Assembly: GCF_012726205.1 (NCBI RefSeq)
Contig: NZ_JAASAE010000002.1
Span: 248,001-312,000 of the forward strand
Direction of reading: 5' to 3'
DNA length: 64,000 nucleotides
DNA from: Rhodococcus sp. HNM0569
GTDB lineage: Bacteria; Actinomycetota; Actinomycetes; Mycobacteriales; Mycobacteriaceae
Shown here one piece after another: positions 16,927 to 25,359 of the stretch; the first letter of the stretch is position 1; each line of letters begins with the position of its first letter. The notes under the pieces are model-generated. The model did not search any database and was not told the origin of the DNA. It was given only the letters and a program-made list of their open reading frames with translations. A program made the translations under genes and the position numbers.

Positions 16927-17040
16927 CGCGGTGCGGGAGAGGACCTCGAACGGTTCACGCGGTGGGGCGGTGACGAAGGCGTGCCAGCCCTGTTTGCGGG
17001 AGAGCTGGTAGCGGACAGTGCCATACGTTGGCCCAGGGGT

Positions 17041-19095
17041 TCATTCGTCGAACACCTCGAACACGTCTTCGTCGGGATGCTCCGCGTAGTACCGGTCGAA
17101 TACGTCGACGTCGTCGACCACCTCCAACCGTTGAGTTCGACTGGTGGCGAGTTCGTCGAGCAGCTCGGCGACGCCCGGCACGGACGCAGTGTCGCGTTCG
17201 TCGTCGATACCGGACTGCTGTCCTTCGGTTTCCGGATGCGGGCGGTGGGCACTGAGTCGGCGGGCCAGGGCGCGGTCGCGGCGTGTCGCGACGTCGTCTC
17301 GGCTCCACGCGAGCAGCAGATCCCGTACCGCGGCGGCGGGATCGAAGTGGCGATGCTCGCGCACGGCGATGCGTTTGGCGTAGTCGGCGGCGTCCCTGCT
17401 GAACGGCTGGTTCAGGCAAGCGCCGTGCTCCCACACCAACTGATGCCAACGGTGGCTGTCCGGGTCCTGGAACCAGGCGTGCCGGATGTCGTGATTGTCG
17501 ACGAAGATCGGCCACTTGCCGGCGTGCACACCGCCATACGGCGAACGGGTGGTGCGATACAAGGTGAGCCCGGATCCGTCGTAACGCAGTCCGTCGACCT
17601 CGACGCCGTAGTGCTGGATCGTACGCCAACGCACATCGAGGAACTCATACGCCAGATCCGGATTCGCCGGCAACAGCAGACCACCCGATTTGGCGACCCC
17701 GATCTCGAACATCTCGCTCGGCGAAAACCCCACCCGCGGCAGTTCCGGCACGCACAGCCCGTCATGTCGGGTGTGGTGATAGACCCGGCCCACCCATTCC
17801 CGGATGATCTGCTCGAGTTCGCTGGCGTAGTAGAACGCGGCGTCTTCGACGTCTTTGCCCCGTGAGTACACGTCCGGGCCCTTGTAGGCGGGCAGGTGCT
17901 GTAGCAGTGATTCGCGCAGGGTGCGGAAGAAGCGTTCGACGGTGGGTTTGTCGGTGGGCTTGTGCGGGATCGCCGGCTGAACGGTGATACCCAGTCGGGC
18001 GCAGACTCCGATCACATGAGAGGACAGGTACTGCTTGCCGTGATCGACGACGATCGCCTCGGGCAGACATGCCGGTAGATCCCCGACGCGTCGCTGGGAG
18101 ATCCCGTCCGGGGACTCGGTGCCGACGAGCAGGTTTCGCGGCACCCCGTGATACGGCCAGAGTTGATCCGCAGTCGGGTCGGTGTCGCGGGCGGGAGTGA
18201 TGCACTGGTACAGCACATTCGCCACGTCCTGGGACCGCGTCGATAGCGGTGTCAGGCGCAGTCCGAGGATGCAGCGGGTGAACAGGTCCATCGCCACGGT
18301 CAACTCCACCCCGACCCAGCGCATGGTGACCGGTTCCATCGCGAACACATCCAGCGCGGTGGTATCGAGCACCACGTACTCCCCCGGACGGGTCGCGCGC
18401 AGTCGGCCGAGGACACCGCGGGGCCGGTCCGCCACCGACCGCCGGCCTTTCGCGCTACCGAACGCGTGCCGCCCCTTCGACAATGTCTTCACCCGCCGGT
18501 ATGCCGTGCTCAGGGAGGGCAACGGCACCATGCCCGGCCCGAATTCTGCTTCCAGGTCCTTGGCAACGGCATCGATGACCGCGCCGATCGTCGGGGTCGA
18601 GACGGTGACGTACCTATCGAGCACCCGCACACATGCTGCGTCCCACCGGTGATCGACACTGGTGGCGTAGCGGCTACGGATCCGACTGTCCGTGAGTCCG
18701 GCAACTCCTGCCGCGCGGTATCCGGCGATCCAGCGGTACAGGGTGCGCACAGAGACGTGAAGTTCCGCCGCTCTGGTGGCCAACACCGATTCGAGTTCGG
18801 CGCCGGAGGTCGCAACCTCGGTCAGGATGCCGCGGACGTGTTCGGCTCGTGTTTCCAGTTCCTGAATCTGGGTTGCGGTCAGCGAGGAGAGCACTACGGC
18901 AGCAGGGTCAGCGGAGGCGGTGTCGTCCGGCGGTGAGATCGCTGTTCCCCGTGCCGCGATCTCGGTGACCGCGACACGCTGCATCCGCTCTCCGGACCGG
19001 AGGGTGACATCGTGTCCCTGCAGCGCCACGACTTCCCATGAGCAGCCGTCGAGCCAGACCTTGATTCCTGCACGTAGTTCGACGATGTTGGTCAC
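17041..19095 (-). CDS. tniA: TniA/TnsB-type DDE transposase
   Basis: A 684-residue DDE transposase of the Mu/TnsB/TniA class that binds the transposon ends and joins them to target DNA. N-terminal helix-turn-helix segments (RTLYRWIAGYRAAGVAGL) precede an rve/integrase core with D244 (VVLDTTALDVF), D351 (IVVDHGKQYL) and E387 (KPTVERFFRTL). A Mu-type beta-barrel region and a charged tail for contact with the AAA+ partner follow. The GTG at 19095 overlaps the tnsA stop as GTGA. Length and catalytic triad are intact. Confidence 0.92.
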   Translation of the reverse strand: MTNIVELRAGIKVWLDGCSWEVVALQGHDVTLRSGERMQRVAVTEIAARGTAISPPDDTASADPAAVVLSSLTATQIQELETRAEHVRGILTEVATSGAELESVLATRAAELHVSVRTLYRWIAGYRAAGVAGLTDSRIRSRYATSVDHRWDAACVRVLDRYVTVSTPTIGAVIDAVAKDLEAEFGPGMVPLPSLSTAYRRVKTLSKGRHAFGSAKGRRSVADRPRGVLGRLRATRPGEYVVLDTTALDVFAMEPVTMRWVGVELTVAMDLFTRCILGLRLTPLSTRSQDVANVLYQCITPARDTDPTADQLWPYHGVPRNLLVGTESPDGISQRRVGDLPACLPEAIVVDHGKQYLSSHVIGVCARLGITVQPAIPHKPTDKPTVERFFRTLRESLLQHLPAYKGPDVYSRGKDVEDAAFYYASELEQIIREWVGRVYHHTRHDGLCVPELPRVGFSPSEMFEIGVAKSGGLLLPANPDLAYEFLDVRWRTIQHYGVEVDGLRYDGSGLTLYRTTRSPYGGVHAGKWPIFVDNHDIRHAWFQDPDSHRWHQLVWEHGACLNQPFSRDAADYAKRIAVREHRHFDPAAAVRDLLLAWSRDDVATRRDRALARRLSAHRPHPETEGQQSGIDDERDTASVPGVAELLDELATSRTQRLEVVDDVDVFDRYYAEHPDEDVFEVFDE

Positions 19096-19814
19096 GGCGT
19101 GCTCCTTACACCGGACACCTGCGACTGTCCGGACAGCGGCACCGTCAGGTCCACCGACCACAGACCGGACCACAGCTTCGCCAGCACCGCGATTCGCGAG
19201 CCGGGCCTGTTCACCGATGCGGCGAGGTCGTCGAGGGTCATCCCGGGCACTGCGACGCTGTCGAGTGCCCTCATCACCGCGGGGTCGATCCACTCGCTAC
19301 GACGAGCGCCCCCGAGGATTCGGAGGTTCGCCAGCACTACTGGGTTTGCACCGGTCCACACTTCATACGACCAGCCCCGACTCGAACACAGTCGTTCGGT
19401 CCAGGCGAACACCTGCGCAACTGCGTCGCGACGGGCGAACTCGGCGGGTTTGACGTCGACGACCGTGAATCCGCCGTCTGTGCGTTGGAGCAGCAGATCG
19501 GGCGCATGCCGACGCATGGTCTTCCCGTCCGGGCCGCACAGCCACATCGGCTGTGCGGCGATCCGCACCACTTCCGGTGCGTAGTCCGCCAGCCACAACC
19601 GGTCCAGTTCGAGTCGGCTCTCGTAGAGGACGTGGCCACGGTTGGTGGCCGACCAGAACATCCCGGAATAGTGGCGCTGATGGGGGTGACTGCGGACTTT
19701 CCGTACCGGCAGGCCCAGGATCATCCGATAGGGATCTGCCGCAGCGAGGGTCGTCGCGACAGGATCACCTGATTCCTGCACGTACCTGACCTCAACCTCG
19801 CTGGTCCGGGGCAC
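19092..19814 (-). CDS. tnsA: TnsA-like transposon-end endonuclease
   Basis: A 240-residue protein with the restriction-like nuclease core of TnsA: E65 in YESRLELDRL, D106 in HAPDLLL and D120-V-K122 in VVDVKPAE. These match the E-D-(Q/D)xK catalytic layout. In Tn7, TnsA cuts the 5' strands so that the element moves by cut-and-paste. Its presence separates this element from Tn5053-type elements, which lack TnsA and replicate. The GTG start at 19814 lies 20 bases from the first end repeat, so it is the outermost gene. A C-terminal helical part would contact the transposase. Confidence 0.82.
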   Translation of the reverse strand: MPRTSEVEVRYVQESGDPVATTLAAADPYRMILGLPVRKVRSHPHQRHYSGMFWSATNRGHVLYESRLELDRLWLADYAPEVVRIAAQPMWLCGPDGKTMRRHAPDLLLQRTDGGFTVVDVKPAEFARRDAVAQVFAWTERLCSSRGWSYEVWTGANPVVLANLRILGGARRSEWIDPAVMRALDSVAVPGMTLDDLAASVNRPGSRIAVLAKLWSGLWSVDLTVPLSGQSQVSGVRSTP

Positions 19815-19833
19815 TTTTTCAGGGTCCCGCTAC

Positions 19834-19917
19834 TGACACGAATTTGAGAAACCGACACGCCGCTGACAGGCGACTGACATGAAATTGAGAAACTGACACC
19901 GAATCCGAGAACCTACA
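19834..19917. repeat. Transposon end with three TnsB/TniA-binding-type repeats
   Basis: Three related 24-25 base repeats start at 19834, 19875 and 19894 (TGACACGAATTTGAGAAAC, TGACATGAAATTGAGAAAC, TGACACCGAATCCGAGAAC). The last two overlap. Read inward from the right the end begins TGTAGGTTCTCGG and repeats TGTCAGTTTCTCAA-like sites. The outer ACA (19915-19917) fits the TGT...ACA termini of Tn7-like elements. The next five bases, CCTGG (19918-19922), would be the target duplication. Confidence 0.8.
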
Positions 19918-20242
19918 CCTGGCGGTGTCCGGGTTGGTGCGAACACGGTTGGCGAAGTCGGTACACGACGCCGGGTGGGGCATGTTCACCGCCATGCTCG
20001 AGGAGAAAGCCGCACGATATGGGCGGACCTTCGTGAAGGTGGATCGCTGGTTCCCGTCGAGCCAGACGTGCTCGGCGTGTGGAGTGGTCGACGGGCCGAA
20101 GCCGCTCTCGATTCGAGAGTGGACGTGTGCAGCGTGTGGTGCGGTCCACGACCGCGACCTGAACGCCGCAATCAACATTCTCGCCGCAGGACGTGCGGAG
20201 AGGTTAAACGCCTGTGGAGGGACCGTAAGTCCTGCCGCGTAG
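19918..20242 (+). pseudogene. 3' fragment of tnpB (IS605/IS607-type, OrfB)
   Basis: Only the last ~107 codons remain. They show the TnpB C-terminal signature: LAKSVHDAGWGMF, VDRWFPSSQTCSACG, the second zinc-ribbon half CAACGAVHDRDLNAA and INIL. The final RuvC Asp is in HDRDLNAA. The 5' part with the first catalytic residues is missing, cut off exactly at the transposon end. The fragment is therefore inactive as a nuclease. Confidence 0.85.
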
Positions 20243-20335
20243 CGGAAGGCAGGTCCCGGTGAAACAGGAACCCACCGAAGCGGCACGACGTGCCGCTGTA
20301 GGAATCCTGGTCGTTCACGGCCGGGAGGACGTCAA
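20213..20335 (+). ncRNA. omega-RNA (reRNA)-like right end of the tnpB element
   Basis: Beyond and overlapping the tnpB 3' end are nested stems: GGGACC/GGTCCC with CCTGCC/GGCAGG (about 20217-20256), GCGGCAC/GTGCCGC (20280-20296) and CCTGGTCG/CGGCCGGG (20306-20325). They end GGAGGACGTCAA at 20335, as is typical for the right end of such elements. A guide would start at 20336 and read CGGTCAGTCTGTGCC, which covers the stop codon of the neighbouring gene. The family-level structure is inferred. Confidence 0.55.
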
Positions 20336-20338
20336 CGG

Positions 20339-20809
20339 TCAGTCTGTGCCGGGACCGACGTTGCGGCTGTTGCGGGTACGCAGTGTGCGGACGTACTCCT
20401 CGGGGGCGCCCGCGACCTCCGCGGCGTCGGCCATCACCCCGAGATAGCGCGCCGACGGCAGGCCGCCTTCGTACGCGTCCATCACGTAGAGCCACGCGAG
20501 CGTGGGTCCGTCCTGCGTCTCGATGCGGACGCGGATCTTGCGGTGGATGCCGAGCTCGGAGCCCTCCCAACGGTCGAGTCGCTGCTCGTCCTCGGACGGG
20601 ACGTCGTACAGGACGACGAACACCTTCGCCTCGGGGTCGTCGAGGTCTTCGACGACGGTGGCCAGTGCGCCCTCCCACCCGATGTCGCCGCCGCTGAAGG
20701 TGAGCCGCCAGCCGTGCAGCCAGCCGGTGCCCGCCATCGGGGAGTGCGGGCAGCGTTGCATCATCTGTTCGGGATCCATGTTGGACCCGTAAGCGGCATA
20801 GATCGGCAC
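20339..20809 (-). CDS. Gamma-glutamylcyclotransferase-like protein
   Basis: A 156-residue protein with the GGCT fold: the N-terminal glycine loop YAAYGSNMDPEQM and the substrate-pocket acid in LDRWEGSELGIHRK. It corresponds to the M. tuberculosis gene Rv3304, which likewise neighbours lpdA. The GTG start at 20809 lies seven bases after TAGGCT (20822-20817), so the transcript is probably leaderless. The stop codon touches the right end of the tnpB element, which thus inserted without truncating the gene. Confidence 0.8.
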   Translation of the reverse strand: MPIYAAYGSNMDPEQMMQRCPHSPMAGTGWLHGWRLTFSGGDIGWEGALATVVEDLDDPEAKVFVVLYDVPSEDEQRLDRWEGSELGIHRKIRVRIETQDGPTLAWLYVMDAYEGGLPSARYLGVMADAAEVAGAPEEYVRTLRTRNSRNVGPGTD

Positions 20810-20940
20810 GGGCGTCAGCCTAATCTGTGGCTAGTAACCTGTTGCGTGCAGTGTGCGGAACACGCTGACTGCGGACGCGTGCTCGGCCGCGTCCGGCTCG
20901 CCGCCCGGAGACCCCGGTCGGCCCAGAATGTGGAGGACGA

Positions 20941-22347
20941 ATGACGACCCGGATCGTGATCATCGGCGGCGGTCCCGCCGGCTACGAAGCAGCTCTCGTG
21001 GCGGCACAGCACGGAGCACAGGTCACGGTGGTCGACTCGGACGGCATCGGCGGCGCGTGCGTGTTGTTCGACTGCGTTCCCTCCAAGACCTTCATCGCCT
21101 CCACCGGGATCCGCACCGACATGCGCCGCGCCACCGATCTGGGGATCGCGCTCGATCCGTCGCAGGCGCGCATCTCGCTTCCGCAGATCCACTCGCGCGT
21201 CAAGGGCCTCGCCCAGGCGCAGTCGTCCGACATCCGTGCGCGTTTGCAGACCGAGGGCGTCGAGTTGCTCTCGGGCCGCGCCGAGCTGATCGACCCGCTG
21301 CTCGGCATGGCGGCGCACCAGGTGCGCGCGGTACTCGGGAACGGCGACGAGCGCACCCTCGACGCCGATGTCGTCCTGATCGCGACGGGCGCGAGCCCGC
21401 GCGTGCTCCCGGGTGCCGAGCCGGACGGCGAACGCATCCTCAACTGGCGCCAGCTCTACGACCTCGACGAGCTGCCGTCGCACCTCGTGGTGGTCGGCTC
21501 GGGTGTCACGGGCGCCGAGTTCGTGTCCGCCTACACCGAGATGGGGGTGAAGGTCACACTCGTGTCGAGCCGCGACCGCGTGCTGCCCGGCGAGGACGCG
21601 GACGCGGCTCTCGTGCTCGAGGACGCGCTCGCCGAGCGCGGTGTCGAACTGGTCAAGCACGCGCGCGCCGATGCTGTCGAGCGGGTCGGCGACGGGATCG
21701 TGGTCACGCTGTCGGACGGGCGCACCGTCGAGGGCAGTCACGCACTCATGACGGTCGGTTCGGTGCCCAACACCACCGGCCTCGGGCTCGAGAAGGTGGG
21801 CATCGAGCTCGATCGCGGCGGCTACCTGCGTGTCGACCGCGTGTCGCGGACCACTGTCGCGGGCATCTACGCCGCGGGCGACTGCACGGGCCTGCTGCCG
21901 CTCGCATCGGTCGCCGCGATGCAGGGCCGGATCGCGATGTACCACGCGCTCGGCGAGGGCGTGAGCCCGATCAAGCTGAAAACCGTTGCCTCCGCGGTGT
22001 TCACGCGGCCCGAGATCGCGACGGTCGGCGTCAGTCAGGCCGCTATCGACGACGGCCAGGTACCGGCGCGCACGGTCATGCTGCCGCTCAACACCAACCC
22101 GCGCGCCAAGATGTCGAGCCTGCGTCGCGGTTTCGTCAAGATCTTCTGCCGTCCCGCGACGGGCGTCGTGATCGGCGGTGTCGTGGTGGCGCCCAACGGT
22201 TCCGAGCTGATCCTGCCGCTCGCGATGGCGGTGCAGAACAATCTCACCGTCACCGATCTCGCGAATACCTTCTCGGTGTACCCGTCGTTGTCGGGCTCGA
22301 TCACCGAGGCCGCACGGCAGTTGATGCGTCACGACGACCTCGACTGA
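20941..22347 (+). CDS. lpdA: LpdA-type flavoprotein disulfide reductase / quinone reductase
   Basis: A 468-residue FAD/NAD(P)H disulfide-reductase-fold enzyme with GGGPAGYEAALVAA at the N-terminus, a second nucleotide motif GSGVTGAEF and a dimerisation domain (VYPSLSGSITEAARQL). The redox site GGACVLFDCVPSK holds a complete C40-x4-C45 pair. The usual C-terminal catalytic His-Glu (HPTLSE) is replaced by YPSLSG, as in the M. tuberculosis quinone reductase LpdA (Rv3303c). A good RBS (GGAGG) precedes ATG 20941. Divergence from the ggct gene and the sequence support the LpdA assignment; a role in quinone cycling is inferred. Confidence 0.85.
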   Translation: MTTRIVIIGGGPAGYEAALVAAQHGAQVTVVDSDGIGGACVLFDCVPSKTFIASTGIRTDMRRATDLGIALDPSQARISLPQIHSRVKGLAQAQSSDIRARLQTEGVELLSGRAELIDPLLGMAAHQVRAVLGNGDERTLDADVVLIATGASPRVLPGAEPDGERILNWRQLYDLDELPSHLVVVGSGVTGAEFVSAYTEMGVKVTLVSSRDRVLPGEDADAALVLEDALAERGVELVKHARADAVERVGDGIVVTLSDGRTVEGSHALMTVGSVPNTTGLGLEKVGIELDRGGYLRVDRVSRTTVAGIYAAGDCTGLLPLASVAAMQGRIAMYHALGEGVSPIKLKTVASAVFTRPEIATVGVSQAAIDDGQVPARTVMLPLNTNPRAKMSSLRRGFVKIFCRPATGVVIGGVVVAPNGSELILPLAMAVQNNLTVTDLANTFSVYPSLSGSITEAARQLMRHDDLD

Positions 22348-22561
22348 GTCGATCGAGGGCTTCGTCTCACCATTCGGGCATCTCGTTTCAGATTATGGGG
22401 GAAGGAGTAGGGTGGCCGGTACGGCGGTCACCCCGCTCCGCCGTGTCCGGCGCTCTCCCGCCCCGTGATCCAGGACGGCCAGGGTGTTCAGTCGCCTACC
22501 GTTTCGTCCGTCGTCCGGTTTCCACGCGCGCCGTGAATTCCGGGCGGCCCCGGGAGTCCGT

Positions 22562-23770
22562 ATGTCCCTCGCATTCTCGTCGCGGATGGCGGAGCTGCGC
22601 AGCTCCGCCATCCGCGATCTCCTCTCGCTCACCGCGAAGCCCGAGATCCTCAGTCTCGCGGGCGGCCTGCCCGCACCCGAGTTCCTCGACCGCGAACGCG
22701 TCGCCGCCGAAGCCGCGCGGGTGCTCGCCGCACCGTCGTCGGTGCAGTATGGGGAGACCGTCGGATCACGCGACGTGCGCGACGCGATCGCCCGGTTCGA
22801 CAGGTGCGGTCGTGACCTCGACGGCGACCACATCGTCGTCACCAACGGCTCGCAACAGGCACTGAGCCTGGTCGCGCAGGTCGTGCTCGATCCCGGCGAC
22901 GACGTCGTGCTCGAAAGCCCCGCCTACACGGGTGCCCTTCAGGTGTTCCAGGCCGCGCAGGCCCGGATCACCACCGTCCCACTCGACGACGACGGCCTCG
23001 ACGTCGAGGCGCTGACGACGCTGCTCGAGAACGGTCTGCGGCCCAAACTCGTGCACACTGTGGCGAACTTCCACAACCCGCGCGGAGTCGTGCTCGCCGA
23101 CGACCGCAGGCGAGCACTGGCCGCGTTGGCCGAACGCTACGACTTCCGGATCGTCGAGGACGACCCGTACGGCAGGCTGTGGTTCGACGTCGCGCCGCCC
23201 GCCTCGCTCGCCGCGTACTCGGACAGGGTGGTGCGTCTGTCGAGTGTGTCGAAGATCCTGGTGCCCGCGCTGCGCGTCGGCTGGTTGCATGCGGACGCCG
23301 AATTGTGTTCCGCCGTCGAGCGACTCAAGCAGAGTGCCGACCTGTGCGGGTCGTCGCTCACACAGCAGATCGCGGCCGGGCTGCTCGACGACCGGCAATG
23401 GCTCGACCCGCACGTCGACCGGGTCCGCGCGGCCTACCGCGCGCGTGCCGCGACGCTCGTCGACGCACTCGAGGCCGCATTCGGCGACGACGTCACCGTG
23501 TCGCGGCCGCGCGGCGGGATGTTCTGTTGGGTGCGGTTCGGCGGCGGCGTCGACACCGAACTCCTGTTGACCGATGCGGCCGACGAGGGCGTCGCGTTCG
23601 TACCCGGTGCGGCGTTCTCGCCCGACGCCGAACCCGCATGGGGGCGGTCGGGTGCGCGCCTGTGCTTCGTCACCTACCGCGAGGAACTGCTCGTGGAGGC
23701 CGTCGGGCGCTTGCACGGTGCGTGGTCACGACACGTTCGCGTGCGGGCCTGCGCTCATGCGAGGTCGTAG
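22562..23770 (+). CDS. PLP-dependent aminotransferase, 2-aminoadipate/MocR type
   Basis: A 402-residue fold-type I aminotransferase: [13 protein letters not shown] start region, cofactor motif NGSQQALSL, the pair NFHNPRG and [10 protein letters not shown], and the Schiff-base lysine in [15 protein letters not shown]. There is no N-terminal GntR domain, so this is the enzyme-only form (LysN or aromatic/2-aminoadipate aminotransferase-like). ATG 22562 is chosen where the conserved sequence begins; the frame opens 78 bases earlier. It overlaps glpK by 16 bases tail to tail. The substrate is not deducible. Confidence 0.8.
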   Translation: MSLAFSSRMAELRSSAIRDLLSLTAKPEILSLAGGLPAPEFLDRERVAAEAARVLAAPSSVQYGETVGSRDVRDAIARFDRCGRDLDGDHIVVTNGSQQALSLVAQVVLDPGDDVVLESPAYTGALQVFQAAQARITTVPLDDDGLDVEALTTLLENGLRPKLVHTVANFHNPRGVVLADDRRRALAALAERYDFRIVEDDPYGRLWFDVAPPASLAAYSDRVVRLSSVSKILVPALRVGWLHADAELCSAVERLKQSADLCGSSLTQQIAAGLLDDRQWLDPHVDRVRAAYRARAATLVDALEAAFGDDVTVSRPRGGMFCWVRFGGGVDTELLLTDAADEGVAFVPGAAFSPDAEPAWGRSGARLCFVTYREELLVEAVGRLHGAWSRHVRVRACAHARS

Positions 23771-25260
23771 CTGCGCAGGACGGCGTCGTTCCAGCCGTCC
23801 GTCAGCCGGGCACGGGTGTCGTCGTCCATCTGCGGTTGCCACCGCTGATCGGTCGCCCACTTGCGTTCGACCTCGGCCCGATCCGCCCAGAAGCCCACCG
23901 CCAGGCCTGCCGCGTAGGCGGCGCCGAGGACCGTCGTCTCGATGATCTGCGGCCGGATCACAGGGATGCCCAGGATGTCGGACTGGAACTGCATGAGCAG
24001 ATCGTTGACCACCATGCCGCCGTCGACCTTGAGTTCGGCGAGCGTGGCACCGGAGTCCGCGGTCATCGCATCGACCACCTCGCGGGTCTGGTACGCGGTG
24101 GCCTCCAGTGCCGCACGTGCGAGATGGCGGCGGTCGACGAATCGGGTGAGTCCGGTGATCACGCCGCGCGCGTCGGGCCGCCAGCGCGGCGCGAACAGTC
24201 CCGAGAACGCGGGCACGATGTACGCGCCGCCCGTGTCGTCCACCTCACGGGCGAGGCTTTCCACCTCGGCGGACGACGCGATCATCCCGAGATTGTCGCG
24301 GAGCCACTGCACGAGGGAGCCGGTGACCGCGATCGACCCTTCGAGCGCGTAGACCGCGGGTTCGCTGCCGAACCGGAAGCACACGGTGGTGAGCAGGCCG
24401 TGATCGCTGAAGATCCGTTCGGTGCCGGTGTTGAGCAGAACGAAATTTCCTGTGCCGTACGTGCTTTTCGCGTCGCCTGCCGAGAAGCACGCTTGGCCGA
24501 CCATCGCGGCCTGCTGATCGCCGAGGATGCCCGCTATCGGCACTCCCGCGAGGGAACCCCGTTCGCGGACCGCACCGTACGTCTCGGACGAACTGCGGAT
24601 CTCGGGCAGCATCGACATGGGGATCCCGAACTCGCGGCACAGGTCCTCGTCCCATTCGAGGGTCTCGATGTTCATCAGCATCGTGCGCGACGCGTTCGTG
24701 ACGTCGGTGACGTGGACCGCGCCGCGGCCCCCGCCGGCATTCGTCATGTTCCACACGAGCCAGCTGTCGATCGTGCCGAAACACAGTTCGCCGGCGTCGG
24801 CGCGCTCGCGTGCGCCGTCGACGTTGTCGAGGATCCACCGCACCTTCGGTCCCGCGAAGTACGTCGAGAGCGGAAGGCCCGTGCGGTCGCGGAAGCGCTC
24901 GCGCCCCTCGTCGCCCGCGAGACGGTCGCACAGCGCGTCGGTGCGCGTGTCCTGCCACACGATCGCGTTGTACACCGGCTCGCCCGTCGTGCGGTCCCAC
25001 ACGACGGTCGTCTCCCGCTGGTTCGTGATGCCGAGCGCCACGACGTCGCGCGCACTCACATCGCCCTTCGCGAGCGCGAGAGCGATGACTTCGCGCGTGT
25101 TCAACCACAGTTCGACGGGGTCGTGCTCGACCCAGCCCGCGCGCGGAAAGATCTGCCGGTGTTCCTTCTGGGCGGAACCGACCACCACGGCGTCGTGGTC
25201 GAAGATCATGCACCGGCTGGAGGTGGTGCCCTGGTCGATCGCGACGATGTACTGAGCCAC
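23755..25260 (-). CDS. glpK: Glycerol kinase
   Basis: A 501-residue FGGY-family kinase that makes sn-glycerol 3-phosphate. Motifs are [14 protein letters not shown] at the N-terminus, [33 protein letters not shown] and [14 protein letters not shown], all as in GlpK. The GTG at 25260 is chosen because it directly precedes [10 protein letters not shown] and lies seven bases after TAGCTT (25273-25268), indicating a leaderless transcript. It is divergent from glpD, giving a compact glycerol pathway. Confidence 0.95.
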   Translation of the reverse strand: MAQYIVAIDQGTTSSRCMIFDHDAVVVGSAQKEHRQIFPRAGWVEHDPVELWLNTREVIALALAKGDVSARDVVALGITNQRETTVVWDRTTGEPVYNAIVWQDTRTDALCDRLAGDEGRERFRDRTGLPLSTYFAGPKVRWILDNVDGARERADAGELCFGTIDSWLVWNMTNAGGGRGAVHVTDVTNASRTMLMNIETLEWDEDLCREFGIPMSMLPEIRSSSETYGAVRERGSLAGVPIAGILGDQQAAMVGQACFSAGDAKSTYGTGNFVLLNTGTERIFSDHGLLTTVCFRFGSEPAVYALEGSIAVTGSLVQWLRDNLGMIASSAEVESLAREVDDTGGAYIVPAFSGLFAPRWRPDARGVITGLTRFVDRRHLARAALEATAYQTREVVDAMTADSGATLAELKVDGGMVVNDLLMQFQSDILGIPVIRPQIIETTVLGAAYAAGLAVGFWADRAEVERKWATDQRWQPQMDDDTRARLTDGWNDAVLRSYDLA

Positions 25261-25267
25261 GTGCTTC

Positions 25268-25273
25268 AAGCTA
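25268..25273 (-). promoter_or_regulatory. -10 element of glpK (leaderless)
   Basis: TAGCTT on the minus strand ends seven bases before the GTG start of glpK. This is the spacing expected when transcription starts at the first base of the start codon. Confidence 0.5.
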
Positions 25274-25359
25274 CTAGCCTGGACACGCACGCGCCTCGTT
25301 CTCGGCCCGCGCGCGTGGCCCGTCCACCGACAGGAGCCCGAGTTGAGCAGGAGACCGCA

